64,000 bases of DNA from Slackia equolifaciens (GTDB lineage: Bacteria; Actinomycetota; Coriobacteriia; Coriobacteriales; Eggerthellaceae), in contig NZ_QIBX01000017.1 in NCBI RefSeq assembly GCF_003725995.1, positions 1 through 64,000 of the forward strand. The letters run 5' to 3'. The notes below the pieces were generated by a model that ran no database searches, was not told where the DNA came from, and saw nothing but the letters and a program-made list of their open reading frames with translations. Numbering within the stretch: position 1 is the first letter of the stretch; each line of letters begins with the position of its first letter. A program made the translations under genes and the position numbers. This document shows, one piece after another, positions 27,637 through 35,532 of this stretch.

Positions 27637-28145
27637 CGGATGTTCACGCTATGCTGAGAGGCCGTATTTCGATTGGCTATTTCGTATTCGCACGTGTGCC
27701 GAGAAGTGGCGTTTCGATTGGTTCGCGTCTTGTATTTACCCGGATGTCAAGAAAATTCGGCCAAGGTGACCGGCGCAGCTGGCGGAAAGCTCATATTCGC
27801 GTGCATGTTGAAGCCCCTATCCTGGTAATTCGCGATGAAAGCCAAAGCACGTCGCACCATCGAATCCCGGTAGGGGCGGCCGTTCGGTGGCTCCTCGGGG
27901 CTGGTTCCAAGCACATTTCTCTTCCATTGGAAAACAAGAGGAGTCGACCCGAGGGCCGACTCAAACCGTAATGGGCGGCCGGCCAGCAGCTCTGTGGGCC
28001 ATGTCGATTATTGGGTAAAGGCCGGCTGCTCGCATGCCAGATTGGATCCGTCGGGCTTCTCGTTCACGACCCACTCGGGTTAGCATCTACCATAATGGGC
28101 GGAGACGGCATTGCTACTGCATCAGTATGCGGTCGGGTTGAGCTC

Positions 28146-28394
28146 GGGTATAAAAATCGCGTTATCTGCGCACTTTTTGGAGGTCATTTCCAAAAACGGC
28201 GTTATGTGTGGGAGCGCGTCGGTCCATGGGGAGGGCCCATGGATGGGAGCGGAATTCTGACCTGGGGTTTCACTAATCGGCCATGGCATGGGACCGAGCT
28301 TCGGCGAATCCGGCTCGGTTTGCTCGCACAAATAACGCCGTTTTTATACCGCGCCCCCTGAAACATCGCAAATAATGACTTTTTTATACCGCGG
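28146..28394. repeat. Four-copy short repeat family (GGTATAAAAA-N-TTAT) in inverted arrangement
   Basis: Copies on the plus strand: 28146-28172 (GGGTATAAAAATCGCGTTAT then CTGCGCAC) and 28191-28218 (CAAAAACGGCGTTATGTGTG). Copies on the minus strand: 28322-28353 (GGTATAAAAACGGCGTTATT then TGTGCGAGC) and 28366-28394 (GGTATAAAAAAGTCATTATT then TGCGA). The first and third are near-perfect inverted repeats about 150 bases apart. Confidence 0.7.
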
Positions 28395-28433
28395 CATTGG
28401 TGCGGGCCGCATTGTGACGGCTTCATTGGCGAT

Positions 28434-28514
28434 GTGGCCGCGAGGCGCTTGTGTGGGAACGCGCGGCAACCCTGACGTCTGCTACATCGAGGAAGTGGCC
28501 GCGAGGCGCTTGTG
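28434..28514 (+). repeat. 20-bp perfect direct repeat
   Basis: GTGGCCGCGAGGCGCTTGTG occurs at 28434-28453 and again at 28495-28514 (61-base period) in non-coding DNA upstream of the hydrogenase operon. Confidence 0.85.
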
Positions 28515-28634
28515 CGCGTTTGTGTCCAAATCGGAACGCATGCCAGCTATCTGTGCGTGTGTCAGCCTCCGCTCACCGAAGCGCTTACCCCGAAACGCAA
28601 GTGATTCAGTACCAATTCCCGGCGAACGGCAATC

Positions 28635-28672
28635 CACTTTGCTAAAGTGCTCACTGGCGAGTAATCCTCGCC
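28635..28672 (+). promoter_or_regulatory. Candidate promoter and palindromic operator of the hydrogenase operon
   Basis: CACTTT-GCT-AAAGTG (28635-28649) is a perfect 6-bp inverted repeat. It overlaps a -35-like TTGCTA (28639-28644), followed after 17 bases by TAATCC (28662-28667). The same -10 segment forms the loop of a GGCGAG/CTCGCC hairpin (28656-28661 with 28667-28672) followed by GCTTTTG. The palindrome is placed where a repressor would block RNA polymerase. Confidence 0.4.
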
Positions 28673-28726
28673 GCTTTTGTTATGCGAATGTTTCGGAACG
28701 AGTAAGGCAAAGGGGGAACATTCAGA

Positions 28727-31603
28727 ATGGAGATGATCGTCGCCCTCATCATGGTGCCTTGCGTGGCCGCGCTGCTCATGCTCGCGGTTCGCAACGACAA
28801 GGCTCGTGACGCGATCGCAATAGGCTTCGCGGCCCTTATCGGCCTGCTGTCTATTGTGTTCGCCGGCATGTATCTAGGCGCAAGCCCCGTGTATTTCGAA
28901 TTGCCTCATGAATGGAGCGGCTTCCTCAGTGCCGTCAATGTGGCGATCGACCTTACGGTGGGCGTGTTCGTCGTGTGCTATGCGGTGCGCTATCGCCGTC
29001 TGTTGCCGCTGGTTTTGGCGCTCATCCAAATCGGCGTGTGCCTGTGGTTCGAGCTTACCGTGCAGCATGGCGTGCACTTTGAGAGCCAGATGCGCGTCGA
29101 TCAGCTAACCGTCATCATGGCGCTGATCATCGGCATCGTTGGCTCGGGCATCTGTGTATACGGCCTGGGATATATGAAGGACTTCCAGGCCCATCATCCA
29201 GAGCAGAAGGATCGCCGCCCGTGGTTTTTCGCCATCATGTTCGCGTTCCTCTCCGCCATGTTCAACATCGTTCTCTCTGACAATATGGCGTGGATCTACA
29301 CCGCATGGGAAGTCACCACGCTTTGCTCGTTCCTGCTCATCGGCTTCACCAAGACCGACGAGGCCCTGAACAATGCTTTCCGCCAGATCGTGATGAACAT
29401 GCTCGGCGGCATCGCGTTTCAGATCGCCATCGTGTATGCGGCTCTCAACGGGCTGCCGCTGCTGTTCAGCGAGTTTCTCACGGCGGGCTCGGCCTCGGGT
29501 GCCGCGCTCTTTGCCGTGCCCGTTGCGCTGCTCGCTTTCGCCGGCATGACGAAAGCCGCGCAGATGCCGTTCCATACCTGGCTGTTGGGCGCCATGGTTG
29601 CCCCTACGCCCACGAGCGCGCTGCTGCATTCGTCCACCATGGTGAAAGCGGGCGTGTTCTTGCTGGTCAAGCTTTCCCCGCTGTTCCTTGTGTTCCCGGC
29701 TGCGAGCGTCATGGTGGTGCTGGTGGGCGGTCTCACCTTCGCGTTCTGCTCGTTCCTCGCTATCTCGCAGAGCAACGCCAAGCGCGTGCTTGCGTACTCG
29801 ACCATCGCAAACCTGGGCCTCATCACCGCCTGCGCCGGCGTCGGTACGCCTGAGACGGTATGGGCGGCCATCTTCCTGGTCATCTTCCACGCTGTGGCCA
29901 AGAGCCTGCTCTTCCTGTGCGTGGGCACGGCCGAGCATCATATCGGCAGCCGCAACATCGAGGACATGGACGAGCTCTTCGAGCGCATGCCTCGTTTGGC
30001 CCGCTTTATGATGCTGGGCATCATGTGCATGTTCATCGCGCCGTTCGGCATGCTCGTGTCCAAGTGGGCGACGCTCGTGTCGTTTAGCTCCACCGGCCAA
30101 GTGGTGCTGCTGATTCTGCTGGCCTTTGGCAGCGCTGCCACCTTCATGTTCTGGGGCAAGTGGCTGGGCAAGCTGGCGGGCATCGCCGCGCACCGCGAGA
30201 GCGAGGAGCTCACCGTGCACCGCACCGAGTGGGTTGCTATCGTGCTCATGGCGCTACTCGTGGTGGTGTGCTGCGTGTTCTTCCCTAGCATTTCGAGCAT
30301 GTTCGTGGAGCCGTACCTCCTCAGCGTGTTCGGCAGCTTCGGTGCCACCATCGGCATGGACAATCTGCTTCTGATGTCGATCATCGTGGCCTTCATCGTG
30401 GTGGTCATGTTCGGCACGCTTGGCAAATCCAAGAAGAAGATCGTCGCGCCTTACATGGCGGGCATCACGGTGGATTCCAATCGCCGCGTGTTCAAGGGCG
30501 CCCTGGGCGGAGAGCGCGAGGCCACCTCGCGCAACTGGTACCTTGAGAACGTATTCGGCGAGAAGGTGCTGGACGGGCCTGCCACCGTTATCACGGCCGT
30601 CGTCATGGTGGCGGGGCTTGCCATCAGCGCGTTTGCTGCCCCCGGCGTGTCGGGCGAGGTCTCGTTGCCTATGTATGCCCAGCTCACGTCGCTCAATGAG
30701 AACTGGCTCGCCACTATCATCGGGATCATTGCGTTCGTGATCTTGGGCCCGATTGTGGGCTGCCTGCTCGCCGGCATCGACCGCAAGATCACCGCGCGCA
30801 TGCAGGGTCGCGTGGGTCCGCCGCTTCTTCAGCCCTACTACGACGTGCGTAAACTCATCGCCAAAGACGACGTGAGCGTGAACACCGTGGAGGGAACCTA
30901 CATTACCTTCGCGCTCGTGTTCACCCTCATCGCGGGCGGCGTGTTCTTCGCGGGCGGCAACTTCCTTTTGTGCGTGTTCCTGGTCACGCTCTCGGCGCTG
31001 TTCTTCATTCTGGCTGCCTACTCCGCGCGCTCGGTGTATTCCGAGGTGGGCGCCGATCGCGAGACGCTGCAGGTTATGGCTTACGAGCCCATGGTTCTCG
31101 TCGTCGCGGTGAGCATGTTCTTGGGTCTGGGCGTCTTGGGTGGCTTGCCCACCTTCGACGTGGCGGGCGTGGCCAATACGCCTCTGCCGTTGATCGTGGC
31201 GTGCGTCCCGGCGTTCCTCGGGCTGCTGTTCATCCTGACCATCAAGCTGCGCAAGTCGCCGTTCGACCTGTCGTATAGCCACCACGCGCACCAGGAGCTC
31301 GTCAAGGGCATCACTACCGAGATGAGCGGCAAGACGCTCGCGAAGGTGGAGATCATGCACTGGTGCGAAAGCGTTCTGTTCCTGGGATGGATCGCCATGT
31401 TCTTCGTGTGGAACAACCCCGTCTCCATCGCGCTCGCGGTTATTGTGGCGCTGGCGACGTTCTTCCTCGAGATCTGGATCGACAACAACTTTGCGCGCGT
31501 GAAGTGGCAAACGTGCCTGAAGCTGTCCTGGATCGTGGGGCTCGTCGCAGGCATCGCCAACATTGGCGGCCTGGTGGCATATATCTTCCTCGTGCTTGTG
31601 TAG
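28727..31603 (+). CDS. echAB: Fused EchA-EchB membrane subunit of energy-converting hydrogenase
   Basis: A 958-residue, almost entirely hydrophobic protein. Residues about 90-430 are a NuoL/M/N-type proton (ion) antiporter module, the HyfB/EchA-like part, with helices carrying Lys/Glu/His and the block KAAQMPFHTWLLGAMVAPTP. Residues about 640-958 are a NuoH/EchB-like domain, including the loop RMQGRVGPPLLQPYYDVRKL near 690-709 that contacts the hydrogenase module. The parts equal a normal EchA (about 600-650) plus EchB (about 300) joined in one frame. A cytosolic loop of about 60 residues separates them. AAGGGGGAAC precedes ATG 28727. First gene of a five-gene operon; RBS of the next gene overlaps its stop. 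Confidence 0.88.
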   Translation: MEMIVALIMVPCVAALLMLAVRNDKARDAIAIGFAALIGLLSIVFAGMYLGASPVYFELPHEWSGFLSAVNVAIDLTVGVFVVCYAVRYRRLLPLVLALIQIGVCLWFELTVQHGVHFESQMRVDQLTVIMALIIGIVGSGICVYGLGYMKDFQAHHPEQKDRRPWFFAIMFAFLSAMFNIVLSDNMAWIYTAWEVTTLCSFLLIGFTKTDEALNNAFRQIVMNMLGGIAFQIAIVYAALNGLPLLFSEFLTAGSASGAALFAVPVALLAFAGMTKAAQMPFHTWLLGAMVAPTPTSALLHSSTMVKAGVFLLVKLSPLFLVFPAASVMVVLVGGLTFAFCSFLAISQSNAKRVLAYSTIANLGLITACAGVGTPETVWAAIFLVIFHAVAKSLLFLCVGTAEHHIGSRNIEDMDELFERMPRLARFMMLGIMCMFIAPFGMLVSKWATLVSFSSTGQVVLLILLAFGSAATFMFWGKWLGKLAGIAAHRESEELTVHRTEWVAIVLMALLVVVCCVFFPSISSMFVEPYLLSVFGSFGATIGMDNLLLMSIIVAFIVVVMFGTLGKSKKKIVAPYMAGITVDSNRRVFKGALGGEREATSRNWYLENVFGEKVLDGPATVITAVVMVAGLAISAFAAPGVSGEVSLPMYAQLTSLNENWLATIIGIIAFVILGPIVGCLLAGIDRKITARMQGRVGPPLLQPYYDVRKLIAKDDVSVNTVEGTYITFALVFTLIAGGVFFAGGNFLLCVFLVTLSALFFILAAYSARSVYSEVGADRETLQVMAYEPMVLVVAVSMFLGLGVLGGLPTFDVAGVANTPLPLIVACVPAFLGLLFILTIKLRKSPFDLSYSHHAHQELVKGITTEMSGKTLAKVEIMHWCESVLFLGWIAMFFVWNNPVSIALAVIVALATFFLEIWIDNNFARVKWQTCLKLSWIVGLVAGIANIGGLVAYIFLVLV

Positions 31604-31613
31604 GAGTGAGAAT

Positions 31614-32060
31614 ATGAGCAGTGTTTCCAAATCTCCCTGGGTCATCCACTACGATGGCTCCAGCTGCAACGGCTGCGACATCGAGGTGCTGGCTGCGCTG
31701 ACGCCGCTCTACGACGTGGAGCGATTCGGTATCATCAACACCGGCAACCCCAAGCATGCCGATATCTTTCTGGTCACCGGCTCGGTGAACGAGCAGAACA
31801 TTGCCGTCATCAAAGAGATCTACGACCAGATGGTAGAGCCCAAGGTGGTTGTGGCGTGCGGCGTATGCGCCTGCTCCGGCGGCATCTTCCACGATTGCTA
31901 TAACGTCGTGGGTGGCGTGGATAAGGCGATTCCCGTAGACGTGTACGCGCCCGGCTGCGCGGTGCGTCCGGAGGCCATCATCGACGCCGTGGTGCAGGGC
32001 ATCGGCATTCTCGAGCAGAAATCCGCCGCGTTGGCCGCGGCCAAGAAGAAGGGGGCGTAA
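31614..32060 (+). CDS. echC: Ech hydrogenase small subunit (NuoB-like)
   Basis: A 148-residue subunit carrying the proximal [4Fe-4S] cluster of a group 4 hydrogenase. The cysteine ligands fit the NuoB/EchC pattern: SSCNGCDIE (Cys18, Cys21), VACGVCACSGG near 80-90 and APGCAVRP near 117-124. There is no Tat signal, as expected for a cytoplasm-facing complex. ATG 31614 follows TAGGAGTGAG, which overlaps the stop of the fused membrane subunit. Confidence 0.92.
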   Translation: MSSVSKSPWVIHYDGSSCNGCDIEVLAALTPLYDVERFGIINTGNPKHADIFLVTGSVNEQNIAVIKEIYDQMVEPKVVVACGVCACSGGIFHDCYNVVGGVDKAIPVDVYAPGCAVRPEAIIDAVVQGIGILEQKSAALAAAKKKGA

Positions 32061-32063
32061 GGC

Positions 32064-32888
32064 ATGGCGTTCCAAAGCACGTTTACGCCGATCGAGCTCG
32101 GCGACCTTCTGAACCTGACGCGCGCCAAGCACGACGCGGGCTACCGCTTCGCACAGATGCTGTGCGCGATGGCCAATGAGGGCGTCGATCTGGTGTATAG
32201 CTTCATGAAGCAGGATGACGAAGGCACATGGCAGCTTGAAAACTACGTTATCGCGGGATTCGACCCTCAGGCTCAGACCGTACCTTCGGTGACCGGCTAT
32301 TTCCTCTCGGCTTTTCCGTTCGAGAACGAGGCCCACGACCTGTTTGGCGTGAAGGTCGAGGGCAACAAGATCGACTTTGCGGGTCGTTTCTATCAGGTGG
32401 CCATGGACGCGCCTATGGCGGTTATCTCGCCCGAGCAGAAAGCCGCCCGCGAGAAGGCCGCACGCATCGCTGCGGCGAAGGCCGCCAAAGAGGCCAAGGC
32501 CAAGGCCGCTGCGGGGGAGGCCGCCGGCGAGCCCGCCAAGAGCGAGGGCACCTCTAAGCCTGCGGCTGCCGCTCCTGCGCCTATCGACCCCGAGGCTGAA
32601 CGCGCTGCGTTCGAGGCGAAGATCGCGGGTCTCGATCCCGAGAAGGCCGAACGTATGCGTGCCGCCTTCGAGGTGAAGCTCAAGAAGCGCATGGAGGAGG
32701 CGGCGCAGGCGAATGCCACGACCGCAGAGGTCACGCCCGCCCCTGCCGCACCCGCAGATGATATCGAGGCGAAGCGCGCCCAGATGGAAGAGCGCATCAA
32801 AGATATGGACCCCGAGAAGGCCGCAAAGGTCCGTGCGGCGTTCGAAGCCAAGGTCGCGCGCGATGCGGCGCAGAAAGGCGGTGAGTAG
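32064..32888 (+). CDS. echD: Ech hydrogenase subunit D (NuoC-like) with long charged tail
   Basis: A 274-residue protein. The first 125 residues are the NuoC/EchD fold (FPFENEAHDLFGVKVEG near 91-107). The remaining 150 are Ala/Glu/Lys-rich and predicted helical, absent from standard EchD. The tail contains a duplicated unit: EAERAAFEAKIAGLDPEKAE (about 176-195), then EAKRAQMEERIKDMDPEKAA (about 236-255), each followed by an RAAFE-K segment. The domain core assembles the hydrogenase module; the tail's role is unknown. The gene starts 3 bases after echC. Confidence 0.88.
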   Translation: MAFQSTFTPIELGDLLNLTRAKHDAGYRFAQMLCAMANEGVDLVYSFMKQDDEGTWQLENYVIAGFDPQAQTVPSVTGYFLSAFPFENEAHDLFGVKVEGNKIDFAGRFYQVAMDAPMAVISPEQKAAREKAARIAAAKAAKEAKAKAAAGEAAGEPAKSEGTSKPAAAAPAPIDPEAERAAFEAKIAGLDPEKAERMRAAFEVKLKKRMEEAAQANATTAEVTPAPAAPADDIEAKRAQMEERIKDMDPEKAAKVRAAFEAKVARDAAQKGGE

Positions 32889-32889
32889 C

Positions 32890-33978
32890 ATGGGCAAGGC
32901 TACCGTGATTCCCTTTGGCCCGCAGCATCCCGTGCTGCCGGAGCCTCTCCATCTCGACCTGGTGGTGGAGGATGAGCGCGTCATCGAGGTCATTCCCCAG
33001 ATCGGCTTCATCCACCGCGGCCTCGAGAAGCTCGTGGAGAAGCGTGACATCCATCAGTTCATCTATGTCGCGGAGCGCATCTGCGGCATCTGCAGCTTCG
33101 GACACTCCATGGGCTACGCCGAAACGGTCGAAGACCTGATGGGCGTCGAGGTGCCCAAGCGCGCGCAATACCTGCGCGTGATTTGGCACGAGCTTTCGCG
33201 CATGCATTCGCATCTGCTTTGGATGGGCCTGGGTGCCGATGCCTTCGGCTTCGAGGCGCTGTTCATGCATTGCTGGCGCTTGCGCGAGCGCATCCTCGAC
33301 ATCTTCGAGGCCACTACGGGCGGTCGCGTGATTCTTTCGGTAGTCAATATCGGCGGCGTGAACCGCGACATCGAGGATAGCGAGCTTTACGCGATTGTGG
33401 ACAAGCTTGAGGGCATTCGCGGCGAATATCGCGAGATCTGCAACGCGTTCGTAAACGATTACTCTGTCGCAAGTCGTCTGGTGGGCGTGGGCTACCTCTC
33501 GCAGGAAGAGGCCGAAGCCCTCTGCATGGTCGGCCCGTTCGCTCGCGCGTCCAACGTCGCGTACGACTGCCGCATGCTCGGACGCGGCGGCTACGGCGAC
33601 CTTGAGAACTTCCAGCCCATCCTCTCCGACGAGGGCGATTGCTATGCGCGCGTCAAGGTGCGCGCCGCCGAGGTCGAGCAGTCCATCGACATCATCAAGG
33701 AGCTCGTGAGCAAGATTCCGCACGACGGCATCGGCGAGAAGAGCAAGCTCACCCCGCCCGACGGCGCCATGGCCTCCAACGTGCTCGAGCAGCCGCGCGG
33801 CGAGTGCTACTACTTCGCCCGCGGCAATGGCACCAAGAACCTCGATCGCATGCGCATGCGCACGCCTACCAGCCAAAACCTCGCAGGCATGGTCAAGGCT
33901 CTCGAAGGCTGCGAGTTGGCCGACGTGCCCAATATCATTCTGACCATCGACCCCTGCATCAGCTGCTGCGAAAGGTAA
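32890..33978 (+). CDS. echE: Ech [NiFe]-hydrogenase large subunit
   Basis: A 362-residue catalytic subunit related to NuoD. Both nickel-binding motifs are intact: RICGIC (Cys65, Cys68) and DPCISC (Cys356, Cys359). Complex I NuoD proteins lack these cysteines, so this is a true hydrogenase rather than an NADH dehydrogenase part. The protein ends only three residues after the second motif (CER), so there is no C-terminal extension to be removed by a maturation protease. ATG 32890 overlaps the end region of echD. Nickel-insertion and Fe(CN)2CO maturation genes (hyp) are not in the window and must lie elsewhere. Confidence 0.93.
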   Translation: MGKATVIPFGPQHPVLPEPLHLDLVVEDERVIEVIPQIGFIHRGLEKLVEKRDIHQFIYVAERICGICSFGHSMGYAETVEDLMGVEVPKRAQYLRVIWHELSRMHSHLLWMGLGADAFGFEALFMHCWRLRERILDIFEATTGGRVILSVVNIGGVNRDIEDSELYAIVDKLEGIRGEYREICNAFVNDYSVASRLVGVGYLSQEEAEALCMVGPFARASNVAYDCRMLGRGGYGDLENFQPILSDEGDCYARVKVRAAEVEQSIDIIKELVSKIPHDGIGEKSKLTPPDGAMASNVLEQPRGECYYFARGNGTKNLDRMRMRTPTSQNLAGMVKALEGCELADVPNIILTIDPCISCCER

Positions 33979-33984
33979 GGACTC

Positions 33985-34431
33985 ATGGGTAGCTTCAAAT
34001 TAGGAAAGATGACCCTGCGGTCGCTTTTCGGCAAGCCCGAGACCGTTCTGTATCCCGTGCAGACGCGTCCCATGCCGGAAGGCCTCAAGGGTCATGTGTC
34101 GAATAATATCGAGGAGTGCATCCTGTGCGGCATCTGCCAGAAGCGCTGTCCCACGGAGGCCATTGCGGTGGATAAGAAGTCCGGCACGTGGACCGTGGAC
34201 GGGTTCCGCTGCATCCAGTGCGGTGCATGCGTGCGCGAGTGCCCCAAGCATTCGTTGACCATGGAGCCCACCTATACCGCTCCGGCGCTTACCAAGCAGA
34301 CGCATACCGAGATCAAGCCGCAGCCGAGCGAAGAGGAGCTGGCCGCCAAGGCCGCCGAGCGCGAGGCCCGCATCGCCGCCGCCAAGGCTGCCAAGGCCGC
34401 CCGCGAGGCTGCCAAGGAGCAGGAAGGGTAG
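33985..34431 (+). CDS. echF: Ech hydrogenase ferredoxin-like subunit (NuoI-like)
   Basis: A 148-residue electron-entry subunit with two [4Fe-4S] clusters: CILCGICQKRCP near 48-59 and CIQCGACVRECP near 77-88. It would pass electrons between soluble ferredoxin and EchC/EchE. The last 40 residues form an Ala/Glu/Lys helix (AKAAEREARIAAAKAAKAAR), similar in composition to the tail of EchD and not part of the family core. Last gene of the operon. Confidence 0.92.
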   Translation: MGSFKLGKMTLRSLFGKPETVLYPVQTRPMPEGLKGHVSNNIEECILCGICQKRCPTEAIAVDKKSGTWTVDGFRCIQCGACVRECPKHSLTMEPTYTAPALTKQTHTEIKPQPSEEELAAKAAEREARIAAAKAAKAAREAAKEQEG

Positions 34432-34534
34432 AGCGACCGCTTCAATCATCCCGTCATTCCCACGTTTTGTTAACGTCGCGGTGACGGTATTCCTCAATTC
34501 GCGTAGGTAGCGCATCGTCGGAAACAAAAGGTGC

Positions 34535-34577
34535 TACAATCGCCGAGGCCCGCCGGAGGTGGCGGGCCTTGTTTTTG
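34535..34577 (+). promoter_or_regulatory. -10-like TACAAT followed at once by an intrinsic-terminator-like hairpin
   Basis: TACAAT (34535-34540) is followed after 6 bases by a perfect 8-bp stem, GGCCCGCC (34547-34554) with GGCGGGCC (34561-34568), then TTGTTTTT. The hairpin can end the ech transcript, 116 bases after echF. The TACAAT would start a transcript at the foot of the hairpin, toward pgsA. It has the same arrangement as 9323-9367. Confidence 0.55.
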
Positions 34578-34606
34578 CTCCATTTATGGCTAGTTGGGAT
34601 GCAGTG

Positions 34607-35236
34607 ATGGCCAACAACAACGAAGAAGTCACCAATAAGATATTCACGATTTCCAACGTGATCACGTTTATACGCCTGTGCATGATTCCTGCGTACTTCG
34701 TCCTGCTGCTCAACGGGTACGACCTGCTGGCGACTCTGCTGTTTGCCGTCGCTGCCTCCACCGATTTCCTTGACGGTCAGATCGCGCGTCGCACGCATAC
34801 GGTTTCGCGCCTGGGGCAGATTCTCGACCCGGCGGTCGACCGCCTGCTCATGGTGTTCGGCGTGGTGGGTCTGCTCATCGTGGGGCGCCTGCCGCTGTGG
34901 ATCATCGTATTCGTCATCGTGCGCGATGCGTATTTGTTGGCAGGCGGCGCGTATCTGATCTTCCGCTGGAAGCAGCGCGTGCCGGTGGTCTATCTGGGCA
35001 AAGTGGCCACCACGTTTCTGTTCGTGGGTTTCGCGGGCCTGCTTCTCAACTTTCCACAGGTGCCGGGCGCTGCTGTGTGCGACATCGCGTGGCTGCCGGG
35101 CTTCAACGCGCAGCCCGTCTCATGGGGCATCTGGTTCGTGTACGTGGGTCTCGTGCTCGCCACCATCACAACCATCGTCTATACGTTCAAGGGCTGGCGC
35201 GCTCTCAAGCGCGGTCAGGCCTTGGAGGCGGCCTAG
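34607..35236 (+). CDS. pgsA: CDP-alcohol phosphatidyltransferase (phosphatidylglycerophosphate synthase-like)
   Basis: A 209-residue membrane enzyme with the full family signature DGx2ARx8Gx3Dx3D (DGQIARRTHTVSRLGQILD, then PAVD, about 52-74). It most likely makes phosphatidylglycerophosphate from CDP-diacylglycerol and glycerol-3-phosphate. ATG 34607 gives the usual N-terminus shortly before the first helix; ATG 34586 in the same frame is possible. The ribosome site is weak for both. Other CDP-alcohol transferases cannot be excluded. Confidence 0.82.
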   Translation: MANNNEEVTNKIFTISNVITFIRLCMIPAYFVLLLNGYDLLATLLFAVAASTDFLDGQIARRTHTVSRLGQILDPAVDRLLMVFGVVGLLIVGRLPLWIIVFVIVRDAYLLAGGAYLIFRWKQRVPVVYLGKVATTFLFVGFAGLLLNFPQVPGAAVCDIAWLPGFNAQPVSWGIWFVYVGLVLATITTIVYTFKGWRALKRGQALEAA

Positions 35237-35300
35237 GTGCTTACGCGTTCACCGGTCCGATCCTTTCCGAATCAATTCACCTCGATTTAACATTTCTCTC

Positions 35301-35329
35301 TTTACGAATACACTTTAACGCACTAAAGT
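35301..35329 (+). promoter_or_regulatory. Candidate promoter with ACTTTA/TAAAGT palindrome upstream of paaK1
   Basis: TTTACG (35301-35306), 17 bases, TAAAGT (35324-35329). The -10 is the right arm of a perfect inverted repeat ACTTTA-ACGCAC-TAAAGT (35312-35329). The surroundings (35265-35335) are much more AT-rich than the flanks. Confidence 0.45.
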
Positions 35330-35347
35330 ATGACAGTACCGAAACGG

Positions 35348-35424
35348 GCGGGACGCAGGGCATGGCTCCCGCTTGCTTCGCGATAAGGGAAAGGCCCGCA
35401 TCGCGATGCGCCGTGGTGGTACGG
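35348..35424 (+). other. Structured leader upstream of paaK1
   Basis: Three consecutive hairpins are possible: GCGGGA/TCCCGC (35348-35353 with 35367-35372), TCGCGAT/ATCGCGA (35378-35384 with 35400-35406) and CCGT/ACGG (35411-35424). They lie between the promoter candidate and the ligase gene. No known riboswitch was recognised. Confidence 0.35.
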
Positions 35425-35532
35425 TTTCGCTCGGCATAGCATAAGAACGGGTTTCTTCTGAGCGGTTTCCAAGGGCATCGTACCCGGGCGTAGCGCAATG
35501 ACGGGCGAGGTTCGAGTGTGAAAGGAACCAAG

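Larger units (their letters stand above)
27637..28634. other. Long non-coding region, repeat-bearing
   Basis: Almost 1 kb between the DUF559-like gene and the hydrogenase operon has open frames (for example 28011-28361) but none with a ribosome site, family resemblance or gene-like composition. It contains the TATAAAAA repeat family at 28146-28394 and a 20-bp direct repeat at 28434/28495. TTTCGATTGG also occurs twice (about 27666 and 27712). Confidence 0.55.

Noticed and set aside
28011-28361. 116-codon open frame in the repeat-bearing gap
   Set aside because: It runs through both arms of the inverted repeats and has no ribosome site or recognisable domain.
32890-33978. Complex I NuoD rather than hydrogenase
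   Set aside because: Both CxxC nickel motifs are intact, and the operon lacks NADH-dehydrogenase and quinone-specific subunits.
35405-35430. T-box riboswitch before paaK copy 1
   Set aside because: Only a GTGGTGGTACGG resemblance; the specifier loop, the AGTA loop and a competing terminator were not identified.
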